A stretch of DNA of 56,558 bases, from assembly GCA_029561255.1 (NCBI GenBank), contig JAKQJH010000058.1, positions 1-56,558 on the forward strand, given 5' to 3'. The position numbers and the translations under genes were made by a program. Positions 1 to 8,028 of this stretch are shown here, piece after piece. The DNA is from Bacteroidota bacterium. GTDB taxonomy: Bacteria > Bacteroidota > Bacteroidia > Chitinophagales > Chitinophagaceae. Below the pieces are notes generated by a model, which was given only the letters and a program-made list of their open reading frames with translations, did no database searches and was not told where the DNA came from. The stretch's first letter is position 1. The number at the start of each line of letters is the position of its first letter.

Positions 1-30
1 TTAATCGACTAACGCATAACCTGAATAAAC

Positions 31-855
31 ATGGGTCAAAAAGCAAATCCGATTGGTAACAGGTTAGGTATCATCCGCGGATGGGAATCTAACTGGTACG
101 GCAGCAAGAAAGACTATGCTGGTAAACTAATCGAAGATCACCGGATCAGAACTTATCTGAATGCACGTATCAACAAAGGCGGTATCTCCAAGATTGTTAT
201 TGAGCGCACCCTGGGTAAACTGATCATTACCATTCATACATCCAAGCCTGGTATTATTATCGGTAAGGGTGGTGGAGAAGTGGATCGCATCAAGGAAGAG
301 CTGAAGAAGCTGACCGGTAAAGATGATGTACAGATCAACATTCTTGAAATACGTCGTCCGGAACTGGATGCGATGATCGTGGGTGATACTATTGCCCGTC
401 AGATCGAAAACCGGATCAATTTCAAACGGGCCACTAAAATGGCGATTGCTTCTGCCCTGCGTATGGGTGCGGAAGGAATCAAGATCAAACTCAGCGGCCG
501 TCTGGCTGGTGCAGAGATCGCCCGTAGCGAAGAATTCAAACAAGGCCGTGTGCCCCTGCATACTTTCCGTATGGATATTGATTATGCCAACGTGTTTGCC
601 CAGACCGTATATGGTAAAATCGGTATCAAAGTATGGATCTGTAAAGGTGAAGTACTGGCCAAGCGTGACCTGAACCCCAACTTCGTAGGTGGAAAGAGTG
701 ATGTAAGCGACCGCAGAGATGGCCGTGGCGAACATGGTGGCGGCGGTGATCGTCGTGATCATCGTGGTGGCGACCGTCGGGATGACCGCAGAGGCGGTGG
801 TGGTGGTGGTGACCGCAGAGGTGGCGGCGGAAGAGGTGGCGAACGCAGGAATTAA
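31..855 (+). CDS. rpsC: 30S ribosomal protein S3 with RGG-rich tail
   Basis: S3 binds 16S rRNA in the small-subunit head and lines the mRNA entry channel. The start MGQKANPIG is typical, and the KH-domain loop IIGKGG lies near residues 76-81. The conserved body ends near residue 225. About 50 further residues are almost only Gly, Arg, Asp and His (GGGGDRR-type repeats), so the protein is 274 residues long against about 233 in E. coli. RGG-type tails in other proteins bind RNA; a similar role here is inference. It is the first complete gene of the ribosomal run in this window. rplV, which normally precedes it, would lie just outside the left edge. Confidence 0.98.
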   Translation: MGQKANPIGNRLGIIRGWESNWYGSKKDYAGKLIEDHRIRTYLNARINKGGISKIVIERTLGKLIITIHTSKPGIIIGKGGGEVDRIKEELKKLTGKDDVQINILEIRRPELDAMIVGDTIARQIENRINFKRATKMAIASALRMGAEGIKIKLSGRLAGAEIARSEEFKQGRVPLHTFRMDIDYANVFAQTVYGKIGIKVWICKGEVLAKRDLNPNFVGGKSDVSDRRDGRGEHGGGGDRRDHRGGDRRDDRRGGGGGGDRRGGGGRGGERRN

Positions 856-864
856 GAAAGCAAG

Positions 865-975
865 GAGCAGCGAGTCACGACGAGTTACGAGCTGCGGACC
901 GTTTCAAATAAAATAAAGAGTTTAATTGCTTTAGGGTAGGGGCTCGAAACCTGTTACTCAAAGCTCAAAGCTTAA
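865..975. repeat. repeat-filled spacer between rpsC and rplP
   Basis: The spacer starts with AGCGAGT-like 7-bp units (865-897) and ends with units like GGCTCGA, TACTCAA, AGCTCAA and AGCTTAA (941-975). The right half aligns with the end of the rpsQ-rplN spacer, both ending CTCAAAGC-TNAAAGCTTAA just before the start codon. Confidence 0.7.
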
Positions 976-980
976 AAGAA

Positions 981-1403
981 ATGTTACAACCGAAAAGAAC
1001 GAAGCACAGGAAAATGCAGAAGGGCCGCATGAAAGGCGACGCCAAAAGAGGTACTACTATTGCATTTGGTTCTTATGCTTTAAAAGCACTGGATCAGCAC
1101 TGGATTACTGACCGTCAGATTGAGGCGGCCCGTCAGGCGCTTACCCGTGAAATGAAAAGGGAAGGTAATGTATGGATCCGCATTTTCCCGGATAAACCAA
1201 TTACCCGCAAACCCCAGGAAGTAAGGATGGGTAAAGGTAAAGGTAACCTCGAATTCTGGGCGGCCGTGGTTAAACCCGGACGTATCATGTTCGAAATTGA
1301 TGGAGTAAGTGAGCAGGTTGCCCGTGCCTCCCTGGCCCTGGCTGCCGGTAAACTGCCGATCAAAACCAAATTTATTGTGCGCCGTGACCTGGTTACCGCA
1401 TAA
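981..1403 (+). CDS. rplP: 50S ribosomal protein L16
   Basis: L16 is a large-subunit protein near the peptidyl-transferase and A-site region. The 140-residue length, the [16 protein letters not shown] start and the segment around [17 protein letters not shown] are diagnostic. It follows rpsC in the standard S10-operon order. The 125-bp gap from rpsC is unusually long for this operon and holds heptamer-type repeats that resemble the gap before rplN. Confidence 0.98.
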   Translation: MLQPKRTKHRKMQKGRMKGDAKRGTTIAFGSYALKALDQHWITDRQIEAARQALTREMKREGNVWIRIFPDKPITRKPQEVRMGKGKGNLEFWAAVVKPGRIMFEIDGVSEQVARASLALAAGKLPIKTKFIVRRDLVTA

Positions 1404-1424
1404 TCATTAATAAATCGTACAGCG

Positions 1425-1634
1425 ATGTCAAAGAAAGCAGAATTCGTAAAAAGCATTCACGGAATGAACGAGCAGGACCTGAAGGCCCGTCTCGAAGAAG
1501 ACAAACAACGCCTGAAAAAGCTGGAGTTTGCCCATGCGATTTCTCCCCTGGAGAATCCCATGACCATCCGCGGACTGCGCCGTGAAATTGCCCGGCTCCA
1601 AACTGAACTGAAGTTAAAGCAACAGCAAGCATAA
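1425..1634 (+). CDS. rpmC: 50S ribosomal protein L29
   Basis: L29 is a small, mostly helical protein near the exit of the nascent peptide tunnel. The 69-residue length and the RGLRREIARLQTEL segment are typical of the family. It lies 21 bp after rplP in conserved order. The following 67-bp gap carries a small hairpin. Confidence 0.96.
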   Translation: MSKKAEFVKSIHGMNEQDLKARLEEDKQRLKKLEFAHAISPLENPMTIRGLRREIARLQTELKLKQQQA

Positions 1635-1656
1635 TTAGTCTGAAGTCCGGAAAAGG

Positions 1657-1673
1657 GAGTCGGGAATCGACTC
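1657..1673. repeat. hairpin between rpmC and rpsQ
   Basis: GAGTCG-GGAAT-CGACTC is a perfect 6-bp stem with a 5-nt loop, flanked by GTCTGA and TCAGAC, which could extend the structure. There is no T-tract. It lies within one operon, so it is more likely a processing or regulatory RNA structure than a terminator. Confidence 0.55.
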
Positions 1674-1701
1674 AGACAGCCGGTCGTCTAAAAAAAATAA
1701 A

Positions 1702-1959
1702 ATGGAAGCAAGAAATTTAAGAAAAACCAGGATTGGTGTGGTAACCAGCAATAAAATGGCTAAAACCATTACGGTTGCGGTAGAAAGAAAAGTAAAACAC
1801 CCTATCTATGGTAAGTTCGTAAAGAAAACCACCAAGTTCCATGCGCATGATGACAAAAACGAATGCAGCATTGGTGATTTAGTGAAAATCATGGAAACCC
1901 GCCCGCTGAGCAAAACAAAGCGCTGGAGACTGGTGGAAGTGGTGGAGAAAGTCAAGTAA
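1702..1959 (+). CDS. rpsQ: 30S ribosomal protein S17
   Basis: S17 is an OB-fold primary 16S rRNA-binding protein. The 85-residue length, the [19 protein letters not shown] start and the [22 protein letters not shown] region are characteristic (given here in shortened form). It stands between rpmC and rplN, as in other bacteria. A heptamer array starts 9 bp after its stop codon. Confidence 0.97.
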   Translation: MEARNLRKTRIGVVTSNKMAKTITVAVERKVKHPIYGKFVKKTTKFHAHDDKNECSIGDLVKIMETRPLSKTKRWRLVEVVEKVK

Positions 1960-1968
1960 GAGAAAGAT

Positions 1969-2066
1969 ACGAGCTACGAGCGTTGAGCTACGAGCCGTGC
2001 TAAGAATAAACAGATTGTATTAATTGCTTGAGCTCGTAACTCGTGGCTCAAAGCTTAAAGCTTAAG
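1969..2066. repeat. paired heptamer arrays between rpsQ and rplN
   Basis: Left array (1969-1996): ACGAGCT, ACGAGCG, TTGAGCT, ACGAGCC. Right array (2032-2066): GCTCGTA, ACTCGTG, GCTCAAA, GCTTAAA, GCTTAAG. The right units are roughly the reverse complement of the left ones, so the transcript could fold into a stem with a 35-nt loop. The right array ends 4 bp before the rplN ATG. Confidence 0.9.
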
Positions 2067-2069
2067 AAA

Positions 2070-2438
2070 ATGATTCAGCAAGAAAGCCGGTTAAATGTAG
2101 CGGACAACAGCGGTGCCAAAGAGGTACTTTGTATCCGTGTACTCGGTAACAGCGGCCAGCGCTATGCCCGGATTGGCGACAAAATCGTAGTAACGGTGAA
2201 AGACGCGATCCCCCAGGGTGGTATCAAAAAAGGTACAGTAGCCAAAGCGGTGATTGTACGTACCACCAATAAGCTTCGTCGTAAAGATGGTTCTTACATC
2301 CGTTTTGATGACAACGCGGTGGTGATCCTGAACCAGTCTGATGAGCCCAGGGGTACCCGTATCTTCGGCCCGGTAGCCCGTGAGCTCCGTGATAAAGGAT
2401 ACATGAAGATTATTTCACTGGCTCCCGAAGTATTATAA
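2070..2438 (+). CDS. rplN: 50S ribosomal protein L14
   Basis: L14 binds 23S rRNA at the subunit interface. The protein has 122 residues, the usual length, and starts [18 protein letters not shown]. An in-frame GTG at 2043 would add nine residues, but these are encoded by the upstream repeat array and have no counterpart in L14. The ATG at 2070 is therefore the likely start. The body and C-terminal motif GPVARELRD are canonical. Confidence 0.97.
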   Translation: MIQQESRLNVADNSGAKEVLCIRVLGNSGQRYARIGDKIVVTVKDAIPQGGIKKGTVAKAVIVRTTNKLRRKDGSYIRFDDNAVVILNQSDEPRGTRIFGPVARELRDKGYMKIISLAPEVL

Positions 2439-2474
2439 TTGATAAAAGGGTAATACCCATTAACGCAAGATAAA

Positions 2475-2810
2475 ATGAAAGCAAGATTTAAACCCAAGTA
2501 TAACATCCGTAAAGGCGACAGCGTGGTGGTGATCACCGGCGATGATAAAGATTTATCTAAACCCCGTACGGTGAAAGAAGTACTGGTGGAGAAAGGTAAA
2601 GTGATTGTGGAAGGTGTGAACATCATTACCAAGCACACCAAACCTTCTGCCCAGAATACAAAGGGTGGTATCGTGAAAAAAGAAGCACCTATAGCGATCA
2701 GCAATGTGATGCTGTGGGATGCCAAAGCCAAGGCTCCTGCCCGGATCACCAGGAAGCGGGAAGAAGGCAAAACTGTAAGAATTTCAAAAAAATCAGGCGA
2801 GAAAATCTAA
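2475..2810 (+). CDS. rplX: 50S ribosomal protein L24
   Basis: L24 is an early-assembly 23S rRNA-binding protein with a KOW motif, seen here as [14 protein letters not shown] near residues 13-26. Its 111 residues fit the family. It sits 36 bp after rplN and 29 bp before rplE, in conserved spc order. Confidence 0.97.
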   Translation: MKARFKPKYNIRKGDSVVVITGDDKDLSKPRTVKEVLVEKGKVIVEGVNIITKHTKPSAQNTKGGIVKKEAPIAISNVMLWDAKAKAPARITRKREEGKTVRISKKSGEKI

Positions 2811-2839
2811 TTTCTGACCTGGCGTAATAAGCGAATAAT

Positions 2840-3415
2840 ATGAGTACAAAAACATATGCCCCGAGACTGGCAGACAAGTACAAAAAAGACGTTGTACCTG
2901 CCCTGGTAAAAAAGTTCAGTTATGCCACTGTGATGCAGGCTCCTAAACTGGAGAAAATCTGCCTGAACCGTGGTGTAAACGGAGCGGTGTCTGACAAGAA
3001 AATGGTGGATATTGCCATCGAGGAACTGACCACCATTTCCGGTCAGAAAGCCGTGGCCACCATGTCTAAGAAAGACATCTCCAACTTCAAACTCCGTAAG
3101 AACATGCCGATCGGCGCCCGGGTTACCCTGCGTGGCGACAAAATGTTTGAATTCCTGGATCGCCTGATTTCCGTGGCACTGCCCCGTGTACGTGACTTCA
3201 AAGGAGTAAATGAAAAAGCTTTTGACGGCCGTGGTAACTATACCCTGGGTGTGACAGAGCAGATCATTTTCCCGGAGATCGATATCGATAAAGTAAGCAA
3301 AATCACCGGTATGGATATCACGTTTGTGACCACCGCCAACACCGATGAAGAGGCTTATGAGCTGCTGAAAGAACTCGGTATGCCTTTCAAAAACGCAAAA
3401 AATAATTCTAACTAA
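2840..3415 (+). CDS. rplE: 50S ribosomal protein L5
   Basis: L5 binds 5S rRNA and helps form the central protuberance and the B1b intersubunit bridge. The 191 residues include [10 protein letters not shown] near the N-terminus and the conserved PRVRDFKGV and [14 protein letters not shown] segments. It is slightly longer than the roughly 180 residues usual in proteobacteria. The order rplX-rplE-rpsN is conserved. Confidence 0.98.
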   Translation: MSTKTYAPRLADKYKKDVVPALVKKFSYATVMQAPKLEKICLNRGVNGAVSDKKMVDIAIEELTTISGQKAVATMSKKDISNFKLRKNMPIGARVTLRGDKMFEFLDRLISVALPRVRDFKGVNEKAFDGRGNYTLGVTEQIIFPEIDIDKVSKITGMDITFVTTANTDEEAYELLKELGMPFKNAKNNSN

Positions 3416-3429
3416 AAGAATAATCACTC

Positions 3430-3699
3430 ATGGCAAAAACTTCTGTAAAAGCCAGGCAGCGGAAAAGAGAAAGAATGGTTGCACAATTTGCAGCTAAACG
3501 CGAAGAGCTGAAAAAATCCGGCGACCTGAAAGCGCTGGATGAGTTACCGAAAAACTCTTCCAAAGTCCGCTTAAAAAACCGTTGTCAGCTGACGGGGCGT
3601 CCTAAAGGTTATGTTCGTTACTTTGGTATTTCCAGGGTAGCCCTGCGTGACATGGCGTTGAATGGCAAGATCCCCGGTTTGAAAAAAGCAAGCTGGTAA
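3430..3699 (+). CDS. rpsN: 30S ribosomal protein S14, zinc-free type
   Basis: S14 belongs to the small-subunit head. This is the long (89-residue) form with a single Cys, so it lacks the CXXC zinc ribbon of the short form. The C-terminal [10 protein letters not shown] is the family signature. It starts 14 bp after the rplE stop. Confidence 0.97.
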   Translation: MAKTSVKARQRKRERMVAQFAAKREELKKSGDLKALDELPKNSSKVRLKNRCQLTGRPKGYVRYFGISRVALRDMALNGKIPGLKKASW

Positions 3700-3735
3700 A
3701 CAAAACAAATTAATTAAACTAAACTTTTCCAATTA

Positions 3736-3755
3736 TCCCGACGCTTCGGTCGGGA
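3736..3755 (+). repeat. hairpin before rpsH
   Basis: TCCCGAC and GTCGGGA pair perfectly around the 6-nt loop GCTTCG. It lies 19-38 bp upstream of rpsH. It may be a stable RNA element in the operon mRNA or a dispersed palindrome of the kind common in this phylum. Confidence 0.65.
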
Positions 3756-3773
3756 CGTAGGAGGGCAATAAAT

Positions 3774-4172
3774 ATGGTAACAGATCCTATAGCAGATTTC
3801 CTGACAAGAATCCGGAACGCACAAATGGCAGGTCACCGTGTAGTGGATATTCCCGCTTCCAACCTGAAAAAGCGTATGACCGAGATCCTGTACAACCAGG
3901 GTTATATCCTTAAATACAAATTTGAGGATGACAACAAGCAAGGCGTGATTAAGATCGCCCTGAAGTATGATCCCGCCACCAAGCAACCCGCTATCCAGAG
4001 CATGGAGCGTGTAAGCCGTCCGGGTCTCCGTCAGTACTCCAAACCGGCTGATTTCCGCCGCGTGAAGAACGGACTGGGTGTGGCCATCCTGTCTACTTCC
4101 AAAGGTGTAATGACTGATAAAGACGCCAAATCCCAGAATGTGGGTGGTGAAGTACTGTGCTACATTTACTAA
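3774..4172 (+). CDS. rpsH: 30S ribosomal protein S8
   Basis: S8 is a central-domain 16S rRNA-binding protein and, in E. coli, the translational repressor of the spc operon. The start MVTDPIADFLTRIRNAQ and the C-terminal motif GVAILSTSKGVMTD are canonical, and the length is 132 residues. The 74-bp leader between rpsN and rpsH carries a short hairpin (3736-3755). Whether S8 binds there cannot be judged from sequence alone. Confidence 0.98.
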   Translation: MVTDPIADFLTRIRNAQMAGHRVVDIPASNLKKRMTEILYNQGYILKYKFEDDNKQGVIKIALKYDPATKQPAIQSMERVSRPGLRQYSKPADFRRVKNGLGVAILSTSKGVMTDKDAKSQNVGGEVLCYIY

Positions 4173-4260
4173 AACTGATGTTGCCGATACATTAAGCCGA
4201 ACCTATATAGGCTGACCGGTTGGTAACGAAACTAATAGATCACTTAATAAAAAATATTTT

Positions 4261-4815
4261 ATGTCCCGTATAGGTAAAAAATCGATCACCATTCCTGAAG
4301 GAGTCAGTATCACCGTAGGAAAAGACAATGTGATTACTGTAAAAGGTAAGCAGGGTGAGCTGAAACAGGCTATCGACCGTGATATCACGGTGGAAATTAA
4401 AGATGGTCATGTACATTTCGTACGTCCTACCGACCAGATCCGTCACCGTGCCATGCATGGTCTGTACCGCGCCCTGATCGCCAACCTGGTGAAAGGTGTG
4501 ACAGAAGGATATGTTCGTAAACTGGAACTGATCGGGGTGGGTTTTAAAGCGGCTAACCAGGGTAATGTACTTGACCTGGCGCTGGGTTACTCTCACAACA
4601 TCATTTTCGAAATCCCCAAGGAACTGAAAGTAGGAACTGCCCAGGAAAAAGGACAGAACCCTATTATCACCCTGGAAGGAATTGATAAACAACTGATCGG
4701 CCAGGTAGCCGCCAAATTACGCAGCCTGCGTAAACCCGAGCCGTACAAAGGTAAAGGGGTTCGTTATGTGGGTGAAGTGGTACGTAAGAAAGCAGGTAAA
4801 GCGGCTGGTAAATAA
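4261..4815 (+). CDS. rplF: 50S ribosomal protein L6
   Basis: L6 lies near the factor-binding site of the large subunit. The 184-residue protein starts MSRIGKKSITIPEGV and ends with the family segment EPYKGKGVRY followed by a Lys-rich tail. Spacing to rpsH is 88 bp and order is conserved. Confidence 0.98.
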   Translation: MSRIGKKSITIPEGVSITVGKDNVITVKGKQGELKQAIDRDITVEIKDGHVHFVRPTDQIRHRAMHGLYRALIANLVKGVTEGYVRKLELIGVGFKAANQGNVLDLALGYSHNIIFEIPKELKVGTAQEKGQNPIITLEGIDKQLIGQVAAKLRSLRKPEPYKGKGVRYVGEVVRKKAGKAAGK

Positions 4816-4866
4816 TTAAACATTTAATTGCATCCTGGCAGCATCAGGATACTAAATACAACAGAG

Positions 4867-5226
4867 ATGAATCCAAAAGTAAAATCACAAAGAAGAAAGA
4901 ACATCCGTTACAGGATCCGCCGCAAAATCAGCGGAACCACTGCCAAGCCCCGTTTATCGGTGTACCGCAGTAACGCGGAAATCTACGCCCAGCTGATCGA
5001 TGATACCACCGGACAGACACTGGCTGCCGCTTCCTCCAGGGACAAGGATATCGTTGCCCAAAAGGTAACGAAGAGTGAGAAAGGTAAACTGGTAGGGGCT
5101 GCCATAGCACGCAAAGCCACTGAACTGGGACTCAAGGATGTAACTTTTGACCGTGGTGGATACCTCTATCATGGACGGGTAAAATCAGTAGCCGACGGAG
5201 CCCGCGAAGGGGGTCTTCTGTTCTAA
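4867..5226 (+). CDS. rplR: 50S ribosomal protein L18
   Basis: L18 binds 5S rRNA together with L5. The protein has 119 residues from the ATG at 4867 ([12 protein letters not shown]) and ends [17 protein letters not shown], the family signature. An in-frame ATG at 4828 would add 13 residues with no family counterpart and would start 12 bp after rplF, so the later start is chosen. Confidence 0.97.
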   Translation: MNPKVKSQRRKNIRYRIRRKISGTTAKPRLSVYRSNAEIYAQLIDDTTGQTLAAASSRDKDIVAQKVTKSEKGKLVGAAIARKATELGLKDVTFDRGGYLYHGRVKSVADGAREGGLLF

Positions 5227-5259
5227 ACAATCCATTCAAACTTTTAATTACAAGTATAA

Positions 5260-5778
5260 ATGTCAAAGTTTAACGTAAACAGGGTAAAAGCCGGTGACCT
5301 GGAACTGAAAGATAAAGTGGTAGCCATCAACCGTGTGGTTAAAACAACCAAGGGCGGACGTGCGTTCAGTTTCTCTGCCTTAGTGGTGGTCGGTAACGAA
5401 AACGGAGTGGTAGGCCACGGTCTTGGTAAAGCCAAAGAAGTTCAGGAAGCAATTACCAAGGGGATTGAGGATGCCAAAAAGAACCTGATCAAGGTTCCCG
5501 TTATGAAAGGTACCATTCCTCATGACCAGTGGGCCAAAGAAGGTGCAGCCAAAGTGCTGATCAAGCCTGCCGCTCATGGTACCGGTGTGATCGCCGGAGG
5601 TTCCATGCGTGCCGTGCTGGAAGCAGCTGGAGTAACAGACGTACTTGCCAAATCGCTGGGTTCTGCCAATCCGCATAACGTGGTGAAAGCAACCTTTAAA
5701 GCATTGGCTATGCTGCGTGAACCCATCCATGTGGCTAAAACCCGCACCATGGGATTAAAGAAAGTATTCAACGGTTAA
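5260..5778 (+). CDS. rpsE: 30S ribosomal protein S5
   Basis: S5 is involved in decoding accuracy and mRNA unwinding at the entry channel. The segments [30 protein letters not shown] and [12 protein letters not shown] are canonical. Length is 172 residues. It lies between rplR and rpmD in the usual spc order. Confidence 0.98.
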   Translation: MSKFNVNRVKAGDLELKDKVVAINRVVKTTKGGRAFSFSALVVVGNENGVVGHGLGKAKEVQEAITKGIEDAKKNLIKVPVMKGTIPHDQWAKEGAAKVLIKPAAHGTGVIAGGSMRAVLEAAGVTDVLAKSLGSANPHNVVKATFKALAMLREPIHVAKTRTMGLKKVFNG

Positions 5779-5843
5779 ATCATAAATAAAGAATACCTGA
5801 CCCCGGCAACAGCTGGCAAAAGGGATTTGAAAACAGGAATTTT

Positions 5844-6026
5844 ATGAAGAAGATAAAAGTAACATTGGTGAAAAGTCCGATTGACAGACCCGAACGCCAG
5901 AAGCTCACGCTGCAGGCACTGGGACTGAACAAAACGAATTCTTCCCGTGAAATGATTGCCACTCCTCAGATTCTGGGCATGGTGCACAAAGTGACCCACC
6001 TGGTAAAAGTGGAAGAGGTGAACTAA
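5844..6026 (+). CDS. rpmD: 50S ribosomal protein L30
   Basis: L30 is a small (60-residue) large-subunit protein. It contains VTLVKSPIDRPERQK near the start and a C-terminal MVHKVTHLVKVEE. It lies between rpsE and rplO, where L30 is expected. A GCCCC/GGGGC hairpin follows its stop. Confidence 0.96.
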   Translation: MKKIKVTLVKSPIDRPERQKLTLQALGLNKTNSSREMIATPQILGMVHKVTHLVKVEEVN

Positions 6027-6061
6027 TCCGGATTTCCGGATTCTGACAAACAAAAATGCGA

Positions 6062-6080
6062 GCCCCGACGCTTTTGGGGC
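6062..6080 (+). repeat. hairpin between rpmD and rplO
   Basis: GCCCC and GGGGC form a 5-bp GC stem around GACGCTTTT. It lies in the 75-bp gap between rpmD and rplO; no promoter or terminator features accompany it. Confidence 0.45.
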
Positions 6081-6101
6081 GATGAGTAAAAAATAAAAGC
6101 A

Positions 6102-6551
6102 ATGAAATTACACGAATTAAGACCTGCAAAAGGCGCAACACACAAGACAAAACGTATCGGCCGCGGTGATGGTTCCGGACATGGTGGAACTTCAACAAGA
6201 GGTACTAAAGGAGCTCAGGCCCGTACAGGTTTCAAGAATAAAATGGCCCACGAAGGTGGCCAGATGCCGATCCAGCGCCGTATCCCCAAACGCGGTTTCA
6301 AGAATCCCCATCGTATTGAATACAAAGTAATCAACCTCGGACAGGTGGAGCAACTGGCAGAAAAATATAATATCACTGAATTCACACTCGAAAACCTGTA
6401 CATCAACGGACTGATCGCGCAGACAGACCGCGTGAAAGTGCTGGGTAATGGTGAACTGAAAGAAAAATTCACCTTCCGGGTAAATGCAGTAAGTGATAAA
6501 GCCAAAGCGGCCATCGAGGCAGCAGGTGGTTCGGTGGAAATAGTAAAGTAA
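6102..6551 (+). CDS. rplO: 50S ribosomal protein L15
   Basis: L15 is a late-assembly large-subunit protein. The Gly-rich N-terminus with RIGRGDGSGHGGTSTRG and the segment GGQMPIQRRIPKRGF are diagnostic. Length is 149 residues. It is followed by secY after 69 bp, with a hairpin between them. Confidence 0.98.
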   Translation: MKLHELRPAKGATHKTKRIGRGDGSGHGGTSTRGTKGAQARTGFKNKMAHEGGQMPIQRRIPKRGFKNPHRIEYKVINLGQVEQLAEKYNITEFTLENLYINGLIAQTDRVKVLGNGELKEKFTFRVNAVSDKAKAAIEAAGGSVEIVK

Positions 6552-6567
6552 TTTCACTAAATTGCAC

Positions 6568-6588
6568 GACGCATTTAATGCGTCTTTT
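6568..6588 (+). terminator. hairpin between rplO and secY
   Basis: An 8-bp perfect inverted repeat, GACGCATT/AATGCGTC around one central base, is followed by only four T residues. It could be a weak terminator or attenuator that lowers secY transcription relative to the ribosomal genes, or simply an mRNA processing structure. secY has no clear promoter of its own, so read-through is likely. Confidence 0.45.
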
Positions 6589-6620
6589 ATGTTTTACGTG
6601 CTTTAAACTTTTATATCCCC

Positions 6621-7958
6621 GTGAAGAAATTTATACAGACACTCAAGAATATCTGGAGCATCGAAGAGTTGCGCGGCAAGATCCTGTTCACCATGATGAT
6701 GATCGCGATCTATCGTCTGGGTGCTCACATTGTTTTACCGGGTATCAATCCGAATAAAATGTCGGAAACCGGTGACAGCAACACAGGTATCCTTGGATTG
6801 ATCGACGCCTTCTCCGGAGGAGCTTTTAACCAGGCTTCTATCTTTGCATTAGGTATCATGCCTTATATCTCTGCCTCTATCTTTATGCAGCTGATGACGG
6901 TACTGGTACCCCGCTTCCAGAAAATGCAGAAAGAAGGGGAAAGCGGACGGAAAAAAATTAATCAGTATACCCGTTACCTCACTGTAATCGTTACCATCTT
7001 ACAAGCGTCCGCGTATGTAACCTACCTGCAAGGTATGACCCAGCAGAGTGGTGCCATCATGGCCGGATACGCCGGATTCTTCTGGTTATCCACCGTAGTG
7101 GTGCTGACTGCCGGTACTATGTTTGTTATGTGGATGGGTGAAAAAATTACGGATAAAGGACTTGGAAATGGTACTTCCCTCATTATCATGATCGGAATCC
7201 TGGCCCGTCTCCCGCAATCATTCCTGCAGGAGCTGAGTGCCAAATCCGTTCGGAACGGTCTTATCCTTGTATTTATCGTGGAAATCGCCATCCTGATCGC
7301 TATCATCATGGGATGTATCCTGCTGATCCAGGGGGTGCGTAAAGTACCGGTAAACTATGCCAAGCAAATTGTAGGAAACCGCCAGTTTGGTGGTGCCCGT
7401 CAGTTCCTTCCCCTGAAGGTCAACAGTGCAGGTGTAATGCCGATCATCTTTGCCCAGGCGATCATTTTTATTCCGACCATTTTCGCGAATTACGATACAC
7501 AGGCCAGCGGTTTCTTACGGGCTATCACGGATCACAGTAATGTGTGGTATATGTTGATTTATTCAGTGGTGGTGATCGGATTTACTTTCCTTTACACTGC
7601 CTTGATCTTTAACCCCAAACAGATAGCTGATAACCTGAAGCAAAACAACGGATTCATCCCCGGTGTGAAGCCCGGTCAGCCCACTGCCGATTATATCGGA
7701 TCAATCATGGATAAAATCACATTTCCGGGAGCTATCCTCCTGGCATTTGTAGGTATCCTGCCCGGTATCGCAGAACGGTTAGGTGTAACCCAGCAATTCT
7801 CCACTTTCTTCGGCGGTACTTCACTGCTGATCATGGTGGGTGTAATCCTGGATACCCTGCAGCAGATTGAAACGCAACTGCTGATGCGCCAGTACGACGG
7901 ACTGATGAAGAGTGGCCGTATTCAGGGCCGCCAGACTACTTCTGCCGTTCAGATGTAA
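6621..7958 (+). CDS. secY: protein translocase subunit SecY
   Basis: SecY forms the membrane channel of the general secretion pathway with SecE and SecG. The 445-residue protein shows about ten hydrophobic segments, the GLGNGTSLIIMIGI signature near residue 185 and the C-terminal LLMRQYDGLMKSGRIQGR. The start is a GTG at 6621. It is the last gene of the spc operon here, since a strong terminator follows 20 bp after its stop. Confidence 0.98.
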   Translation: MKKFIQTLKNIWSIEELRGKILFTMMMIAIYRLGAHIVLPGINPNKMSETGDSNTGILGLIDAFSGGAFNQASIFALGIMPYISASIFMQLMTVLVPRFQKMQKEGESGRKKINQYTRYLTVIVTILQASAYVTYLQGMTQQSGAIMAGYAGFFWLSTVVVLTAGTMFVMWMGEKITDKGLGNGTSLIIMIGILARLPQSFLQELSAKSVRNGLILVFIVEIAILIAIIMGCILLIQGVRKVPVNYAKQIVGNRQFGGARQFLPLKVNSAGVMPIIFAQAIIFIPTIFANYDTQASGFLRAITDHSNVWYMLIYSVVVIGFTFLYTALIFNPKQIADNLKQNNGFIPGVKPGQPTADYIGSIMDKITFPGAILLAFVGILPGIAERLGVTQQFSTFFGGTSLLIMVGVILDTLQQIETQLLMRQYDGLMKSGRIQGRQTTSAVQM

Positions 7959-7979
7959 TACCCGATAAACTCATTCAGG

Positions 7980-8013
7980 ACCCGGTAAGACCACTTGCCG
8001 GGTTCTTTTTTTT
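7980..8013 (+). terminator. terminator of the ribosomal protein/secY operon
   Basis: A 10-bp stem, ACCCGGTAAG paired with CTTGCCGGGT (one G-U pair), closes a 4-nt loop and is followed by TC and nine T residues. This is a classical intrinsic terminator. It separates secY from map, and the -33 element of the map promoter lies inside its right arm. Confidence 0.9.
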
Positions 8014-8024
8014 AAAGATATTTG
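7994..8024 (+). promoter_or_regulatory. predicted leaderless promoter of map
   Basis: A TTG element at 7995-7997 is separated by 19 bp from GATATTTG at 8017-8024, a one-mismatch match to the Bacteroidota -7 consensus TAnnTTTG. The box ends 4 bp before the map ATG. The transcript would thus start at or within a base or two of the ATG. Confidence 0.6.
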
Positions 8025-8028
8025 CAAC

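Noticed and set aside
127-762. Long minus-strand open frame opposite rpsC
   Set aside because: It is the complement of a certain ribosomal protein gene and has no family features; similar shadow frames opposite other genes were left out as well.
719-916. Val/Ala-rich plus-strand frame at the end of rpsC
   Set aside because: It is the out-of-frame reading of the Gly/Arg-rich S3 tail and runs into the repeat spacer.
2043-2069. Upstream GTG start for rplN
   Set aside because: The extra nine codons are the heptamer array and lengthen a protein whose 122-residue size is fixed in bacteria.
3736-3755. Hairpin before rpsH considered as an S8 autoregulatory site
   Set aside because: A simple 7-bp stem lacks the internal-loop features of the known S8 site and resembles dispersed palindromes of this phylum.
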